Shown here one piece after another: positions 11,353 through 21,304 of a DNA stretch of 64,000 nt. The notes under the pieces are model-generated. The model did no database searches. It worked only from the letters and a program-made list of their open reading frames with translations, and was not told the origin of the DNA. The stretch is from Tretioscincus oriximinensis (lineage: Eukaryota; Chordata; Lepidosauria; Squamata; Gymnophthalmidae). The stretch lies in NCBI GenBank assembly GCA_022410635.1, contig JAJVDF010000377.1, forward strand, positions 648,607 to 712,606, given 5' to 3'. Both the position numbers and the translations under genes were made by a program. The number at the start of each line of letters is the position of its first letter. Position 1 is the stretch's first letter.

Positions 11353-12687
11353 AATAATTATGTGTCCAACCAATTTATTTGCCTTTTCTCCAACAAGAGC
11401 AAGATGAAAAGCCCAAGATGAAAGCAAGCTTTTAAATAATACTTCCAGAAACCATTTTTTGTGCTAAGAAATCAGTTAATATGAAGAAATTTATTACAGA
11501 ATGAAATGAATTAATGGTATTGGTTTTTTTAAAAGGCTGCAGGAGGTTTGAAAAAATATAAAAATAGAGAGAACATTTCATTCTCTGCACTGATAAAGCA
11601 CTAAACATTCCTTGTTATTCTCAATCATATATTTTCACATTTGTTTCGAAGAACAATATTCAGTAGCTGAGAATCCAAACCTTATCTACCTGCAGAATGT
11701 ATAAATAAAATAGCTGGCATAATTACACTTAGTAGATAGATAAGAAAATCCACAGAGCGATAAAGGAAATCACTTGTGGGTAAAGTATTAGTCACTTGTG
11801 GGTAAAGTAACCCACAAGTGACTAATAATGAAATCTCACAATTCACTACTATTAACACACTGNTTACCCAAAAGATCAAATGCTTAAGGCTGTGTAAAGA
11901 AACACTGTTCGTTTGTACATACAGTAGATATGAAAGCAAGCATTAAAGGCTTGCTCAGTGCTAAATAATTCCAGAAAATATTTGGTAGCAAAGAGCAACT
12001 TCAAGAATTAATTGTGCTTAAAACAATTTACCAACAACTGCTTTCATATACATGCTGTGATAAAGACACTTTGCACTGCCCTGCCGAAAACGAGATGCCC
12101 AGCTGAGATGGGTCACAAGAATGCCAGGTCATCATACGTTGCTGCATTTCTGCCAAATTCTATGAATTAGCCCACAAGTTTAATAATTAACTACATTTGT
12201 TCTCTGTTCTTTCTAATGCAGCATGGGATCAGAGCTACCTTGCTAGAATCAAATCCAATTTGTGCTAGAACTGGAGAATAGACCAAGCAATTAAGATTNA
12301 CTGCTCTCCAACCACTTCATAAGCATTCTTGCATTTGCCTTAAATGTGGTCTGCTTTTAGTCCACAATCAATCCTGTAGTGTGGAAACATTCCTGCAGGA
12401 AGTATGAATGCTGCATTCCATGCCTTCCATGTTTCACATGTCACATGGTATGTTTTATACCAAATCACAGTGAAGGGGAGCAGCAAGGCATGGAGAATAC
12501 AGAAAAGCCAGAGAATACACCCTATGCTCTTCCTACTCATGGACTCAAACAAGAATGTTTCTGCTTGGGGAAGTGGAAACGGTAGGAAACACTGCCCCCA
12601 GTCAATAAACAGGAATCATTCCTAGGAACTAACCTGAAGATTAGTATGAAAAAGCCCATAGTGGCCATGATTATCACTCCAAACTGA
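11353..12687. other. AT-rich DNA without gene
   Basis: Apart from the hairpin near 11.8 kb no gene or known repeat is seen. Short overlapping frames at 12.3-12.6 kb on both strands have no recognisable domain. Confidence 0.45.
11770..11827. repeat. Perfect 18-bp inverted repeat plus direct repeat
   Basis: TCACTTGTGGGTAAAGTA occurs at 11770-11787 and 11792-11809. 11786-11803 is exactly complementary to 11810-11827 across a 6-nt loop, giving a perfect 18-bp stem. Confidence 0.9.
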
Positions 12688-13035
12688 ACATAAGAACAGT
12701 GCTTCTGAATAGGGCCACAGCCCATCCAGTTCAGCATTTTGTCTCACACAGCAGCATACCAATTGCATCTGAGCATCTCAAGCAGGANAAGGCAAAATTT
12801 TCACCTATTCTGCTGACATCCTAGTAACTATTGATGCACTTGGCTTCCATGAATTTGTCTAATCCTGTCTTAAAGCTATCCAGACTGCTACCTGCCACAG
12901 TTTCTTCTGCAAATAAATTCCACAGACCAATGACTTTCTGGGTAAAAAACAAACATTCCCTTGTCTATCCTAACTCTTCCACTCAACAGTTTCAAAGATG
13001 TGAACATAGAGTTAAAATTATTCATCTTTAAATGC
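12688..13035 (-). repeat. CR1 3' end, antisense, longer copy
   Basis: Starts GAACATAAGAACAGTGC, passes CAGTTCAGCATTTTGTC and extends into TTCTGCAAATAAATTCCAC, upstream CR1 sequence. Confidence 0.75.
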
Positions 13036-14024
13036 TAGCCAAGAATCAGAACAAGTTGGAAGGAAGTAGTATTTCAGCTTTGGTGTCTTCTTAGTACACA
13101 TTTTCAAATTTCACAATTTTATCTAATTGTTTCACTGTATAATGTCCAACCAGAATACCACATCCCATGCCTAAGTAGTGCCAATTTCCAATGGAAGACT
13201 CTTCCCCCATCTCACTTGCACTTGTGGACTCAATTACCCAATTCAAAGTTCATTCTCATTCTATTTCCCCAAGCTGTTTGGACTGAAGTTGACTGAACCA
13301 CCCTATTATTTTCTCTTTGGGTTTAGACAGTTATAATTTCCAGGCTAAAAGTTGAAATACTGCATTTATTTAATCTTCTTCCAGCAGTCAGAAGCAATAG
13401 CCNGCAACAAAATCCATCAGTTTCTTCAGTCAGAGATTATAGATAAAATAATAGACTCAGGTTCAAGATTTCAACTTGACCCCAATCCAAGGCACAACGC
13501 TTTCCATCATGGAGAGTATAAGCAAAGAGGAAGGCAGAACTTTAATAAATAAGCCACCAACAGTGGTATGCAGCCCACCAAGGCTGCATCCAGGAAGCAT
13601 CTCCCCAGACCAACCCACCTAAGCATACATTCTAAGCTCCATTTTCTCATCACAATGATCAGAACCTCATCACATCCTTATAGGATCCCATTTGACTCAA
13701 GAAACAAGAAAGCAGGCAGCAAATGAATGGAACAGATGGCTTGTTTAATTCAATTTTTTAAAATGCCACTCTTAGGCTTAAAGTCTTAGAGCAGCATGTC
13801 CAGCGGCTACCAGCATAATCCAGGAAGAGCACAAAGTTTAGGGATAATAATTGTTCCTTCCTTGATACCTTGGTGCAACAGCAGAAGGGATGGCCTCATT
13901 CTGTAGGATTCTGGAAGAAAGGAAAGAATGTTCCAGGCATCATGACACCAGCGATACGGTAACAAAGAAAATCTACTTTTCTGCCAACAACATTGCAAAC
14001 TGCTGACATCACTCACTATATAAA
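13036..14024. other. Unassigned DNA
   Basis: No gene or recognisable repeat. Confidence 0.4.
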
Positions 14025-14200
14025 GAAATCATAGAGTTGGAAGAGACCTCCTGGGTCATAGAGTTGGAAGGGACCTCCAGAAACCTCACTCATTGCTCAA
14101 CTCAGGTGTCATAAAATCATCCCAAACAGATGACTGAAGGAGAACCTCCTGCGGCAGCTTACCCAACAGATTGATTACACTTTTCCCTTTAGTCCCATAG
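14025..14200 (-). repeat. CR1 3' end, antisense, with local duplication
   Basis: ATCATAGAGTTGGAAGAGACC is the antisense CR1 3' terminus. The phrase TCATAGAGTTGGAAG recurs about 27 bp on, a small tandem duplication. CGGCAGCTTACCCAACAG continues the element. Confidence 0.7.
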
Positions 14201-15149
14201 GAAAGATTTTTTATTCCACAAACTGAAATGCTGTAACTTGTCAAATGAAGATTCCTTTTCCATTGTAACAGCCATTTTCATGTTTACCTTCAAAGGATGG
14301 GTGCTAAGAACATCCCCATCTGCTGGCTGACCAAGAACACTGCTCTCCCCATGGAAACGGGATGAAATCACGTCATGTGACAGATAGTCCACAGGCTAGA
14401 ATTCCGTTCTCTTGCAGGAATATTTCCAGTGTGAAGGAATGATTGTGCCAAGTAAGTTTAAAGTATGTTTACGAGTGCTTTTGGAGGGATTGAGGAATAA
14501 ATAATGCAATTAGCAATCCAAATACTCTGTGCCTGCTAATTGCTTGGACTATTCCCCAGTCTAAATATGAATCTGGCCAGTGACNATGTTTACACAAAGT
14601 ATTGTTCCACAACATTTCTCTAAGGAACCACTGTGTGTGCAGCCTTTTTATTCAGAGCAAATTTATCTGCTCAACCTTTGGGTCTCATGATGGTTTTGAA
14701 ATGGAAATATATAAAAAAAGAGTGTAAACAAAGTGTCATGCTCACAATGCTATCAGTGCTGGGAATCAACCAGATTACTAGCGCCTTAGTATAAGCCATA
14801 GCATATGAAAATAGCAACATATTGTATAGCCTCCAAAATCTGCTTTTACGGTGTAAACAAGTATTCTTCTATTTTAAGACAAAATGACCCTAATGGTTCA
14901 TTCTGGTCAGCAGCCTGTTNTGGACATAGTTATATAGGTACAAGAGCCAACAGACGTGTCCTTTGTGAATTTCCCACGTCACTTTTGATGCCATTCAATA
15001 CTTGCTTTTGGCTTTTTTCCTGTTTCAAAATTTCTATTTTAATTTTTTTTAAATGACATGCAAAAAAATAGATACTTCTGAATTGCAATCAGTTTTTTTT
15101 AAAGTTAGTTCACTGGCTTCCTCTCCTTCTGTTCCATCTTCTTTAAAGA

Positions 15150-15750
15150 TTTTGCCCAATATAATGTTTATCTTGCCATAAATTATTCTGTTGGCCCCTC
15201 CACATCGATGGTTTTCTCTTTAGTCCTCAAAGCCTGCAATTAAGAATCAACCTCTCATTTCTTGTAATAAAATCTATAAAAAGTTTCCAGTTCACAACAA
15301 ATTTATCCAGTTATTCTATCCCTTATCAAAGGAGTCGACTTGTCCATTTCAATTACTGTTAAGTCCATCAGTTTAATCAGCCAGTGCTCTGCTGAGGGAA
15401 ATCCTTTCTGCTTTCCATTTCTGGGTTGGGCCAGTTCTTGCTGCTGATATTATCCAGGTTTCTATCAGACAATCAGTAAGTAAAACTTTGGCTTCCTTAC
15501 ATGTTTCTGACATATGTTTATGGATTCTTGACCAAATACTTTTTTCTCTTGTCACGGGTCCACCACACATGATAAAAGGGGCCATTTTGATTTTTTTACA
15601 TTTCTAGCATTTGAAACCCTATGAAATGTTTTGGAAAGCTTTTCTGGAGCCAGATGTCTGATTGCCATGTTTTAACATAGTTGAACTGTTCACTTAGCCC
15701 TAACTCTTCGGTTGATACTGAATCTTCCAAATATTTCTGTAATTGGATGA
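15150..15750 (-). repeat. L1 LINE ORF2 C-terminal relic
   Basis: The minus frame at 15373-15585 ends with an AAR..TQKWK pattern resembling the L1 ORF2 C-terminus. Flanking minus sequence carries IHKHM-like coding and L1-like tail. Weak but consistent. Confidence 0.4.
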
Positions 15751-16059
15751 ATAAGCAAAATATCCATTTTCTTTATCAATTGGTTTATCTATGAAATTTC
15801 TGCTCGCTAGCTCTCTATAAAGAGCTCAAGGCATTAAATTTTATTCTCTTCTTCTTCCCATTTTATTTGCACAGCAGTTTTGTTCAGTTACATGAACAGA
15901 CACTCATAATTAGGAGGCATAAAAATGCAAGGGTCACCTCATCTTGATTGGATATTTACTGCTTCNGTCTCTGGTACTATGCCTCCAGATTGTTTAGAGT
16001 CAAGTCTATCTCCCCATAGCCTGAAACACAGTGATGAATACAAAATCCTGCATTTCTAG

Positions 16060-16185
16060 CAAGAGAGTTTGGTAGCATCTTAGGGCTAACAAGAAAAAGT
16101 TGTCCTCATAGTACCTTAAAGAGACTAACAAGAAAAGATAGGTNACATGTGCTTGGTAGACAAGTGTGCTTCATTAGATGCTAGG
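16060..16185 (+). repeat. R120 retroposon (sense), left arm of inverted pair
   Basis: AGCATCTTAGGGCTAAC and TACCTTAAAGAGACTAAC cores, ending at TTCATTAGATGCTAGG. Confidence 0.6.
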
Positions 16186-16237
16186 AAACAACTGCCCTGT
16201 GACAGACTATGTATAGCAGTTGTTCCCTAGCATCTAA
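16174..16237. repeat. 22-bp inverted repeat between head-to-head R120 copies
   Basis: 16174-16195 is complementary to 16216-16237 at 21 of 22 positions, spacer 20 nt. It is formed by the 3' ends of two oppositely oriented R120 copies. Confidence 0.85.
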
Positions 16238-16350
16238 AGAAGCAGACTTGTCCACCAAAATACTTTCTGCCTACATTTTCCTTATTCATTTTTAAGATGC
16301 TATATGACCCCCTTGATAGATTTTCTGTACCCAGAGGAACACAGCTGCTT
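16225..16350 (-). repeat. R120 retroposon (antisense), right arm
   Basis: CATCTAAAGAAGCAGACTTG through AAGATGCTATATGACCC to CAGCTGCTTCTCTGAAG. Confidence 0.6.
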
Positions 16351-16369
16351 CTCTGAAGTAAATGTTTGT

Positions 16370-16480
16370 AACACAAGTCTACGAAAGTTCATACTACCAA
16401 CTTTTTATCTTGTTAATCTCTTTGATGCTACCACTCCTCCTTGCTGAAAATTATGAACCAGATTGACACGGGTAACTTTT
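16370..16480 (-). repeat. R120 retroposon (antisense)
   Basis: CAAGTCTACGAAAGTTC through CTTGTTAATCTCTTTGATGC to CAGATTGACACGGGTAAC. Third copy within 450 bp. Confidence 0.55.
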
Positions 16481-16503
16481 TCAAAGTGTTGCAGCTTAGA
16501 AGA

Positions 16504-16650
16504 AGAGTTGTTTTTATAGTCCACTTTTCTCAAGCTGAAGGGATTCAAAGTGGCTTACATAACTTTCTGTTCTTCTCTTCACAACAGACACAGTTGATTT
16601 GCACTTGGTCTTATTCTGTTCCAAACCTTTTAGGTTAGGCTGAGAGGTAG
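16504..16650 (-). repeat. Sauria-type SINE fragment, antisense
   Basis: TTTTTATAGTCCACTTTTC, GGATTCAAAGTGGCTTAC and TTCTCTTCACAACAGACAC are the reversed SINE tail and body. Confidence 0.65.
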
Positions 16651-16833
16651 CAATAGATACAATACAATTCCATTGCTAAGAAGGGGTCTGAAATTAGTGA
16701 CTACCAGTTCCTAACATGATGGTACCAAACTAATTCTCACTGAAATTTTAATCTAAACGATCAGTTAAGATCTAGTTAGCTCACGTGGTAAGAAATGCAT
16801 TCACACAAACAAATTATTATCACCAGGGCAGCT

Positions 16834-16839
16834 TTTATT
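16834..16839 (-). terminator. Poly(A) signal of the H2A variant gene
   Basis: Minus-strand AATAAA lies about 62 nt past the stop codon. No replication-dependent histone stem-loop or purine-rich downstream element is visible between the stop and this point. The mRNA is therefore probably polyadenylated, as in replacement and germline variants. Confidence 0.6.
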
Positions 16840-16900
16840 CGGCTTCTCTGACGGGTATTAAAGATCCATCCCAAGTCCTGATAAACAGCATAATCCTTCT

Positions 16901-17344
16901 TTACACAGCAACTGCGTTTTGAGCTCTTACAGTCTTGCTGGATTTCTTGCCTTTCCTTTTCCTGGTGGGTCGGGCAGACGAACTCTTAGGTGGGCAACAC
17001 CCTTGAGAGAAGAGAGTGGTTCCAAGCAGAGTGTGGAGTTCAGAATCATCGTTTATGGCTCGCTGCAGATGCTTCGGGGCAATTCGACGCCTGTTGTCAT
17101 TTTCTGCAATATTCCCAGCAATGTCCAAGATGTCACCGGTCACGTACTGAAGAACTGCCGCCATATATACGGAAGCGCCTGATCCAATACGCTCCGCATA
17201 GTCTCCCTTCCGGAGAAATTTATCAATGCGTCCTACAGGAAAGATCAATCCAGCACGACACGAACGGGTTGTCTTTGGCTTCCGCACTCTGTGAGATGGT
17301 TCAAGCTCATCGGAGCTATCACTATCACACTGGCTGTCACACAT
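16901..17344 (-). CDS. Divergent, intronless histone H2A variant (147 aa)
   Basis: Predicted core histone that would pair with H2B in the nucleus. Residues 31-107 follow the H2A fold colinearly: the RAG start of alpha-N, FPVGR at 35-39, LRKGDYAER at 44-52, AGN at 76-78 and HLQ at 92-94. Most DNA-contacting arginines are kept (R27, R30, R39, R45, R52, R87). Canonical H2A numbering is this numbering minus 10. By that alignment the acidic patch is changed: E56 is Q66, E61 is D71, E64 is D74 and E91 is S101, while D100 and E102 remain. The N-tail (1-18) is Ser/Asp/Glu-rich instead of Gly/Lys/Arg-rich. After SQG at 113-115 the canonical VLPNI docking segment is absent and a CCPPK plus Ser/Lys/Arg-rich tail runs to residue 147. 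There is no SQEY motif, so it is not H2A.X, and it does not follow H2A.Z. ATG 17344 is the first in-frame ATG with histone-tail context. Short germline H2A variants are the nearest functional analogy; that is inference. Confidence 0.88.
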   Translation of the reverse strand: MCDSQCDSDSSDELEPSHRVRKPKTTRSCRAGLIFPVGRIDKFLRKGDYAERIGSGASVYMAAVLQYVTGDILDIAGNIAENDNRRRIAPKHLQRAINDDSELHTLLGTTLFSQGCCPPKSSSARPTRKRKGKKSSKTVRAQNAVAV

Positions 17345-17408
17345 ATTACAGTCGAGCCTTTAAACTTTTCCAACACTCCTTGTCTCCAAATTGTTTTGGA
17401 CACTTATT

Positions 17409-17516
17409 TCACAACGCTTTTATGCGCTTTTTTTGCTGTTTTGTTCTTACTTTCTGCTTCCTTGATTCAATGCTGCCTTTCATAGATCTCTTCCTGGCTT
17501 CACACAGTTGATACAT
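17409..17516 (-). other. Basic upstream ORF in the H2A variant leader (35 codons)
   Basis: From an ATG at 17516, with an in-frame second ATG at 17483, a 35-residue Lys/Arg-rich reading frame ends with TGA at 17409-17411, before the histone ATG. It is out of frame with the histone. If the leader starts near 17525 as the TATA box implies, the upstream ORF would be met first by scanning ribosomes and could lower histone translation. It may equally be chance. Confidence 0.3.
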
Positions 17517-17547
17517 AGAAAGCTTGTGTACTGTGTTTTCCAGAACC

Positions 17548-17555
17548 TTTTTATA
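17548..17555 (-). promoter_or_regulatory. TATA box of the H2A variant gene
   Basis: On the minus strand this reads TATAAAAA, about 205 nt upstream of the ATG. Transcription would be expected to start near 17525, leaving a 5' leader of about 180 nt. The position relative to the reversed CCAAT box (about 50 bp) is typical of a histone promoter. Confidence 0.65.
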
Positions 17556-17604
17556 GCTTTGCTAGGGAACAAAATCATGGCTCCTGATAGGATGGGATGC
17601 AGAG

Positions 17605-17609
17605 CCAAT
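17605..17609 (-). promoter_or_regulatory. Reversed CCAAT box of the H2A variant gene
   Basis: CCAAT lies on the plus strand, so ATTGG lies on the coding strand, about 50 bp upstream of the TATA box. CCAAT (NF-Y) boxes act in either orientation. Combined with the TATA box this argues against the gene being a promoterless retrocopy. Confidence 0.55.
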
Positions 17610-17617
17610 AGGAAACT

Positions 17618-17625
17618 ACTTGCAT
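17618..17625 (-). promoter_or_regulatory. Octamer-like element upstream of H2A variant
   Basis: Minus-strand ATGCAAGT differs at one base from the Oct-factor octamer ATGCAAAT used in H2A/H2B promoters. It sits just upstream of the reversed CCAAT box. One 7/8 match can arise by chance, so the claim rests on its position. Confidence 0.35.
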
Positions 17626-17659
17626 TGTTACTCAGGCCAGAAGACAAGAGACCAGTGAC

Positions 17660-18424
17660 TTGTTAGATCATTTCTATTATCCACATGTTATAGCTCAAAT
17701 TTCATCCTGTTTATTACATTTCTCTTTCCAAAACCTGCTGTGATCATTCTTATGCAATGAAACCTTCAACCTTTTAACAATCCATAATTAATTGTCCAAC
17801 AAAGAGCTTTTTCCAGCAGGACACAGACGTTACTACAATTTTGGACTAAGACCAGCACGTCTATTATTTTATTATTATCTAACCTAAGGAATCTGGGTTT
17901 TTTTTTCTATCTTTCTTTAAAACCGTAAATCTCTAGGAATAACATAATTTTATTCATGGTGTCTCATAACCTTGTGTGCAAATGCACAGTGAAAAAAATT
18001 CTGAAGAGTCTGAAGACTTTTTTCAGAGCTTAGTCTGCTTTTCTTCCAAAGTACTAATGAAAGGATCTGCTTTGTTTCTGCAACGAGTAATTTAATTATT
18101 CTCTCTCTGAAGCCAAAAAATATCTTTTCTTTTTTGTTTAAGGCACCTGCCAAAATGGTACTCAAGAGTTTAGGACAGAATGCTAAAGGGAGTGGAAAAG
18201 ATAAAAACGAGATTTGAAAATACTGTTTCTATTTATGCGAAATGTGCGAGATAACTGTTGCAATTGTGAAGCTAATATTTTAAGCAAGGACTACTAATTT
18301 TAAATACCGGCAACCAAAATAAATCAATTACTAAATTAAAAAGCTGTCTCCTATCTTGTTGAATTGTAATGCTGGAAAAGACATTGGGACACCCACCCCC
18401 CCAAAAAAATTAAAGAAACTAAAG
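17660..18424. other. AT-rich DNA upstream of the H2A variant
   Basis: No second histone or divergent partner gene is seen on the far side of the promoter. H2A genes are often paired head-to-head with H2B, so its absence is notable. Confidence 0.5.
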
Positions 18425-19060
18425 AAAATCAACCATGACTACTCTTAAGAAGGGCAAAACTATAACTAAAGCTCACATACTTTGGCCATATAATGAGAAG
18501 ATAGGACTTACTGGAAAAGAGCTTGATACTGGAAAAGATGGGAGGCCAAAGGAGAAGGCGATGGCTAAGAATGAGATGGACAGAAAACATAATAGAAGAG
18601 CCTGGTCATGGTCAATACTAAAGGAGATTTGACTGATCATTGGATGGATAATTACTGAAGTTTGAATATTTTAGCCACCTAATGAGAAGACAGAACTCAT
18701 TGGAAAAAGACCCTTATGCTAGGAAAGATGGAAAGTGAAAGGAAAAGAGGACAATTGAAGATAAGGTAGACTGAAAGTGTTATGGAAGCAACTGACATGA
18801 GCCTGGCCAGACTTCAAGAGGTATTGGAAGACAGCAGAGCCTGGTGTCATGTGATCTATGAGGTCACAAAGAAACAATATTAAAACAACCTTGACTGATC
18901 ATTGGAAAGACAAATCCTGAAGCTGAAATACTTTTACCACATAACATGAAGATAGCATACATTGGAAGAGGCTCTGATGCTGGAAAGATGGAAGGCTAAA
19001 AGAGCCAAACATTGCCAAAAGTGAGATGGATGCAAGGACCATGAGATTAGGCAGACTAAG
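18425..19060 (+). repeat. Tandem BovB fragments, second array, three units
   Basis: Units start near 18425, 18625 and 18888. Each repeats the TGACTGATCATTGGA, ATACTTTGGCC and GATGGACAGA blocks. The first unit lacks its last third. Sense orientation, as in the 8.1-9.2 kb array. Confidence 0.7.
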
Positions 19061-19190
19061 CCACTTAAATAGTTTTTGAAAACTGTTTAAAATATACCTC
19101 TTCATTTATGCATTTTATGTTTTTCAATAGGGTGATAATTAGTTCCTGTGACACTAAAATCTGATTTTTATTGTGAAACAGCAGCATATA

Positions 19191-19695
19191 CAATATATCA
19201 AAAAAGTGAGTATGCCCTTCACATTTTTGACAATATTTTATTGTATCTTTGCATGGGACAGCATGCAAAGACGATGCATAAGAAAGCGCGCAAACAGTTT
19301 GCAGAAGACAAGCAGACCAAGGACATGGATTACTGGAACAATGTCCTGTGGTATGATAAGACCAAGATAAACATATTTGGGTCAGATGGTGTCAAGTGTG
19401 TGTGGCAGCAACCAGGTGAGGAGTACAAAGACAAATGTGTCTTGCCTACAGTAAAGCATAGTGGTTTCATGGTTTGAAGGAAAACATGATCCCAGCTCTT
19501 TGGATACTGGACTACAGGGTCAGCTGTGTGTAGGTTTAGACATTGATGGCTGTGTGCTGTATTATTTTGAGGGCACACCCTCAAAATAGTCAGTATACAA
19601 AAGCTGTATACTGACTACTTTCCTTTATATGCAACTGTCATATCTTCACATATTGATAAAAATATGAAGGGTGTATTCACTTTAGTGATATACTG
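19191..19695 (+). mobile_element. Internally deleted Tc1-type transposon
   Basis: Left end CAATATATCAAAAAAGTGAG and right end (complement) CAGTATATCACTAAAGTGAA are Tc1-type terminal repeats. TA precedes the left end. Sequence between ends is only about 505 bp, far less than an autonomous Tc1. A subterminal palindrome built on AGTCAGTATACA lies at about 19588-19617. Confidence 0.85.
19262..19477 (+). pseudogene. Tc1-family transposase fragment
   Basis: About 70 residues retain the block NNVLWYDKTKINIFGSDGVK and the following VW..P..Y and PTVKHSG motifs of Tc1 transposases. This D is the second acid of the DDE triad; the usual neighbouring E is K. The DNA-binding region, first D and last E are missing, so it cannot be active. 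Confidence 0.85.
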
Positions 19696-19771
19696 CAAGT
19701 CCAATAAATTTTGTATCAATTTAAAAAAAACCTTCAAGTTACAAAGGACTATATTGTAATTGCCTCAACCC

Positions 19772-19788
19772 GGGGGGGGGGGGGGGGG
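19772..19788. repeat. Poly(G) run
   Basis: Seventeen consecutive G, probably not precisely sized. Confidence 0.9.
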
Positions 19789-20611
19789 TAGATCAAGAGA
19801 AAACACAGTGTAAGCTGATTAAAAAACATGAACATTTAAAAAACTTTGTTTTCTTTGATTATTCCTTGCCTTGAGAAAAACACCAATCACCCATAGCAGC
19901 ACAATCGATGAATAAGGTTCTATTCCTTGCTTAGAGAGGAATAAAAACAAAAGCTGATTAATATTCTATGAAGATGTCAGCTATATGATTGATGATGAGG
20001 TCAGACGTGCCAAAACATTTATGCCATATTGCATAAAAATTGCAGCAAGATTATTATTGTAATCTATGCTAAGATTGTAAAAGTACATCTGATGGCAACA
20101 CAGTAATAAAACAGCAATCAAAGATGATACGGATCTATCTCTTAGTGCAATGGAAAATGTTTAGTATCTCAAAAGGCGTTTATTATGAGGTGAAGTCATT
20201 TTTATATGAAAGAAAATTGGACACATATGTAACCCTTCCTTCAAATGAACTAACAGCATTTAAGCGATAAACACTGGGTAAATGTGATTGTTACAACTTA
20301 GTAACACCACAAATTCCTTAAAGAGTTGGAAAAAGAAAAGGGTTGATTCTTATTCCTGGCACATCATAACAGATATTGCAATTTCATCCATTTATGTAGT
20401 ATTAAACATTAAGTAATGGTTTTCAAGCACTTCATTAAATAAAGCATAGAAAGGGTGTGATTATAGAGGACATCCATACTTCCTTTAGTTTATGCTTATT
20501 AATGATTCTGCATCTCTTAAAATATCTCTTATGGATGGGACATGCTCAAGAGGAATCTCAGCAGCATATACCTGAAAACATGAACTGATCCTCCTTTCTT
20601 GTAGATTTCAT
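19789..20611. other. Unassigned AT-rich DNA
   Basis: No gene or known repeat seen. Confidence 0.45.
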
Positions 20612-21300
20612 AGCACGCAGAATCACAGAATCATAGAGTTGGATGTGGCCTCTAGGGTCATAGGGTCCAATCCCATTCTATACATGGTTCACTAAACCAT
20701 TTCCCCAGCTGCTGTTTGAAAACTTGAAGGAGAATTTACCACCTTCTGTGGCAGTTTATTCCACTGACTGATCACCCTTACTATCAGATTCCCTCCTCCC
20801 TCCATATCTAATTTGTATCTATTTCCTGACAATCTTATCCCATTGTTTCTAGTCCTTCCATGTGCCAGTGAGAATAATGCTGATCCCTCTGAACAGTGAA
20901 AGCTCTTCAGATANTTATAGGCAGCTATCATGTCTCCACTCAGTCTTCTCTTTTGTAAACGAAACATGCATAGGTTGTTTAATCACTCCGCACAGCCACT
21001 CTTCTTTGAGTTTGCTCTAATTTATCAATGATCTTTTTAAGCAGGTCTACTTCTTCTTCTTTGTAGACCTGTCTATGAAAGCTTATGCCAACCACTTTTC
21101 TCAAGTTAGTCTCAAAGTGCTGCTAGCTCCTTTGCTGGACGTTCTGCTAGACTAACATGGCTATTTCTCTGAAATTGACTTTTTAAGCAGGGGTACCTAG
21201 AATCGAACTTAACACTCTAGGTGTAATCTGACCAAGGTAACACTACGAGAAATAACTATTTCATCTATTGCTCCTCTTAATACATCCCATTGTGTTTACA
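20612..21300 (-). repeat. CR1 LINE, antisense, interrupted by R120
   Basis: From AATCATAGAGTTGG through GGCAGTTTATTCCACTGACTG to a further coding block. 21046-21178 is a later retroposon insertion; the CR1 resumes at GGGGTACCTAGAATCGAAC. Confidence 0.8.
21046..21178 (-). mobile_element. R120 retroposon with perfect 13-bp target duplication
   Basis: CTTTTTAAGCAGG flanks it exactly at 21033-21045 and 21179-21191 inside a CR1 copy. This fixes the ends of the element and shows retroposition. Confidence 0.85.
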
Positions 21301-21304
21301 TTTT

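Noticed and set aside
16841..16900. Replication-dependent histone 3' stem-loop
   Set aside because: No six-base stem with a four-base loop of the histone type follows the stop codon; AATAAA is present instead.
17330..17450. Splicing of the basic upstream ORF into the histone frame via the GTAAGA donor
   Set aside because: The only nearby AG acceptor has no pyrimidine tract, and the join would run into an immediate stop.
16990..17511. 173-codon plus-strand frame across the H2A gene
   Set aside because: It is the antisense shadow of the histone and its leader; no domain and no histone-independent signal.
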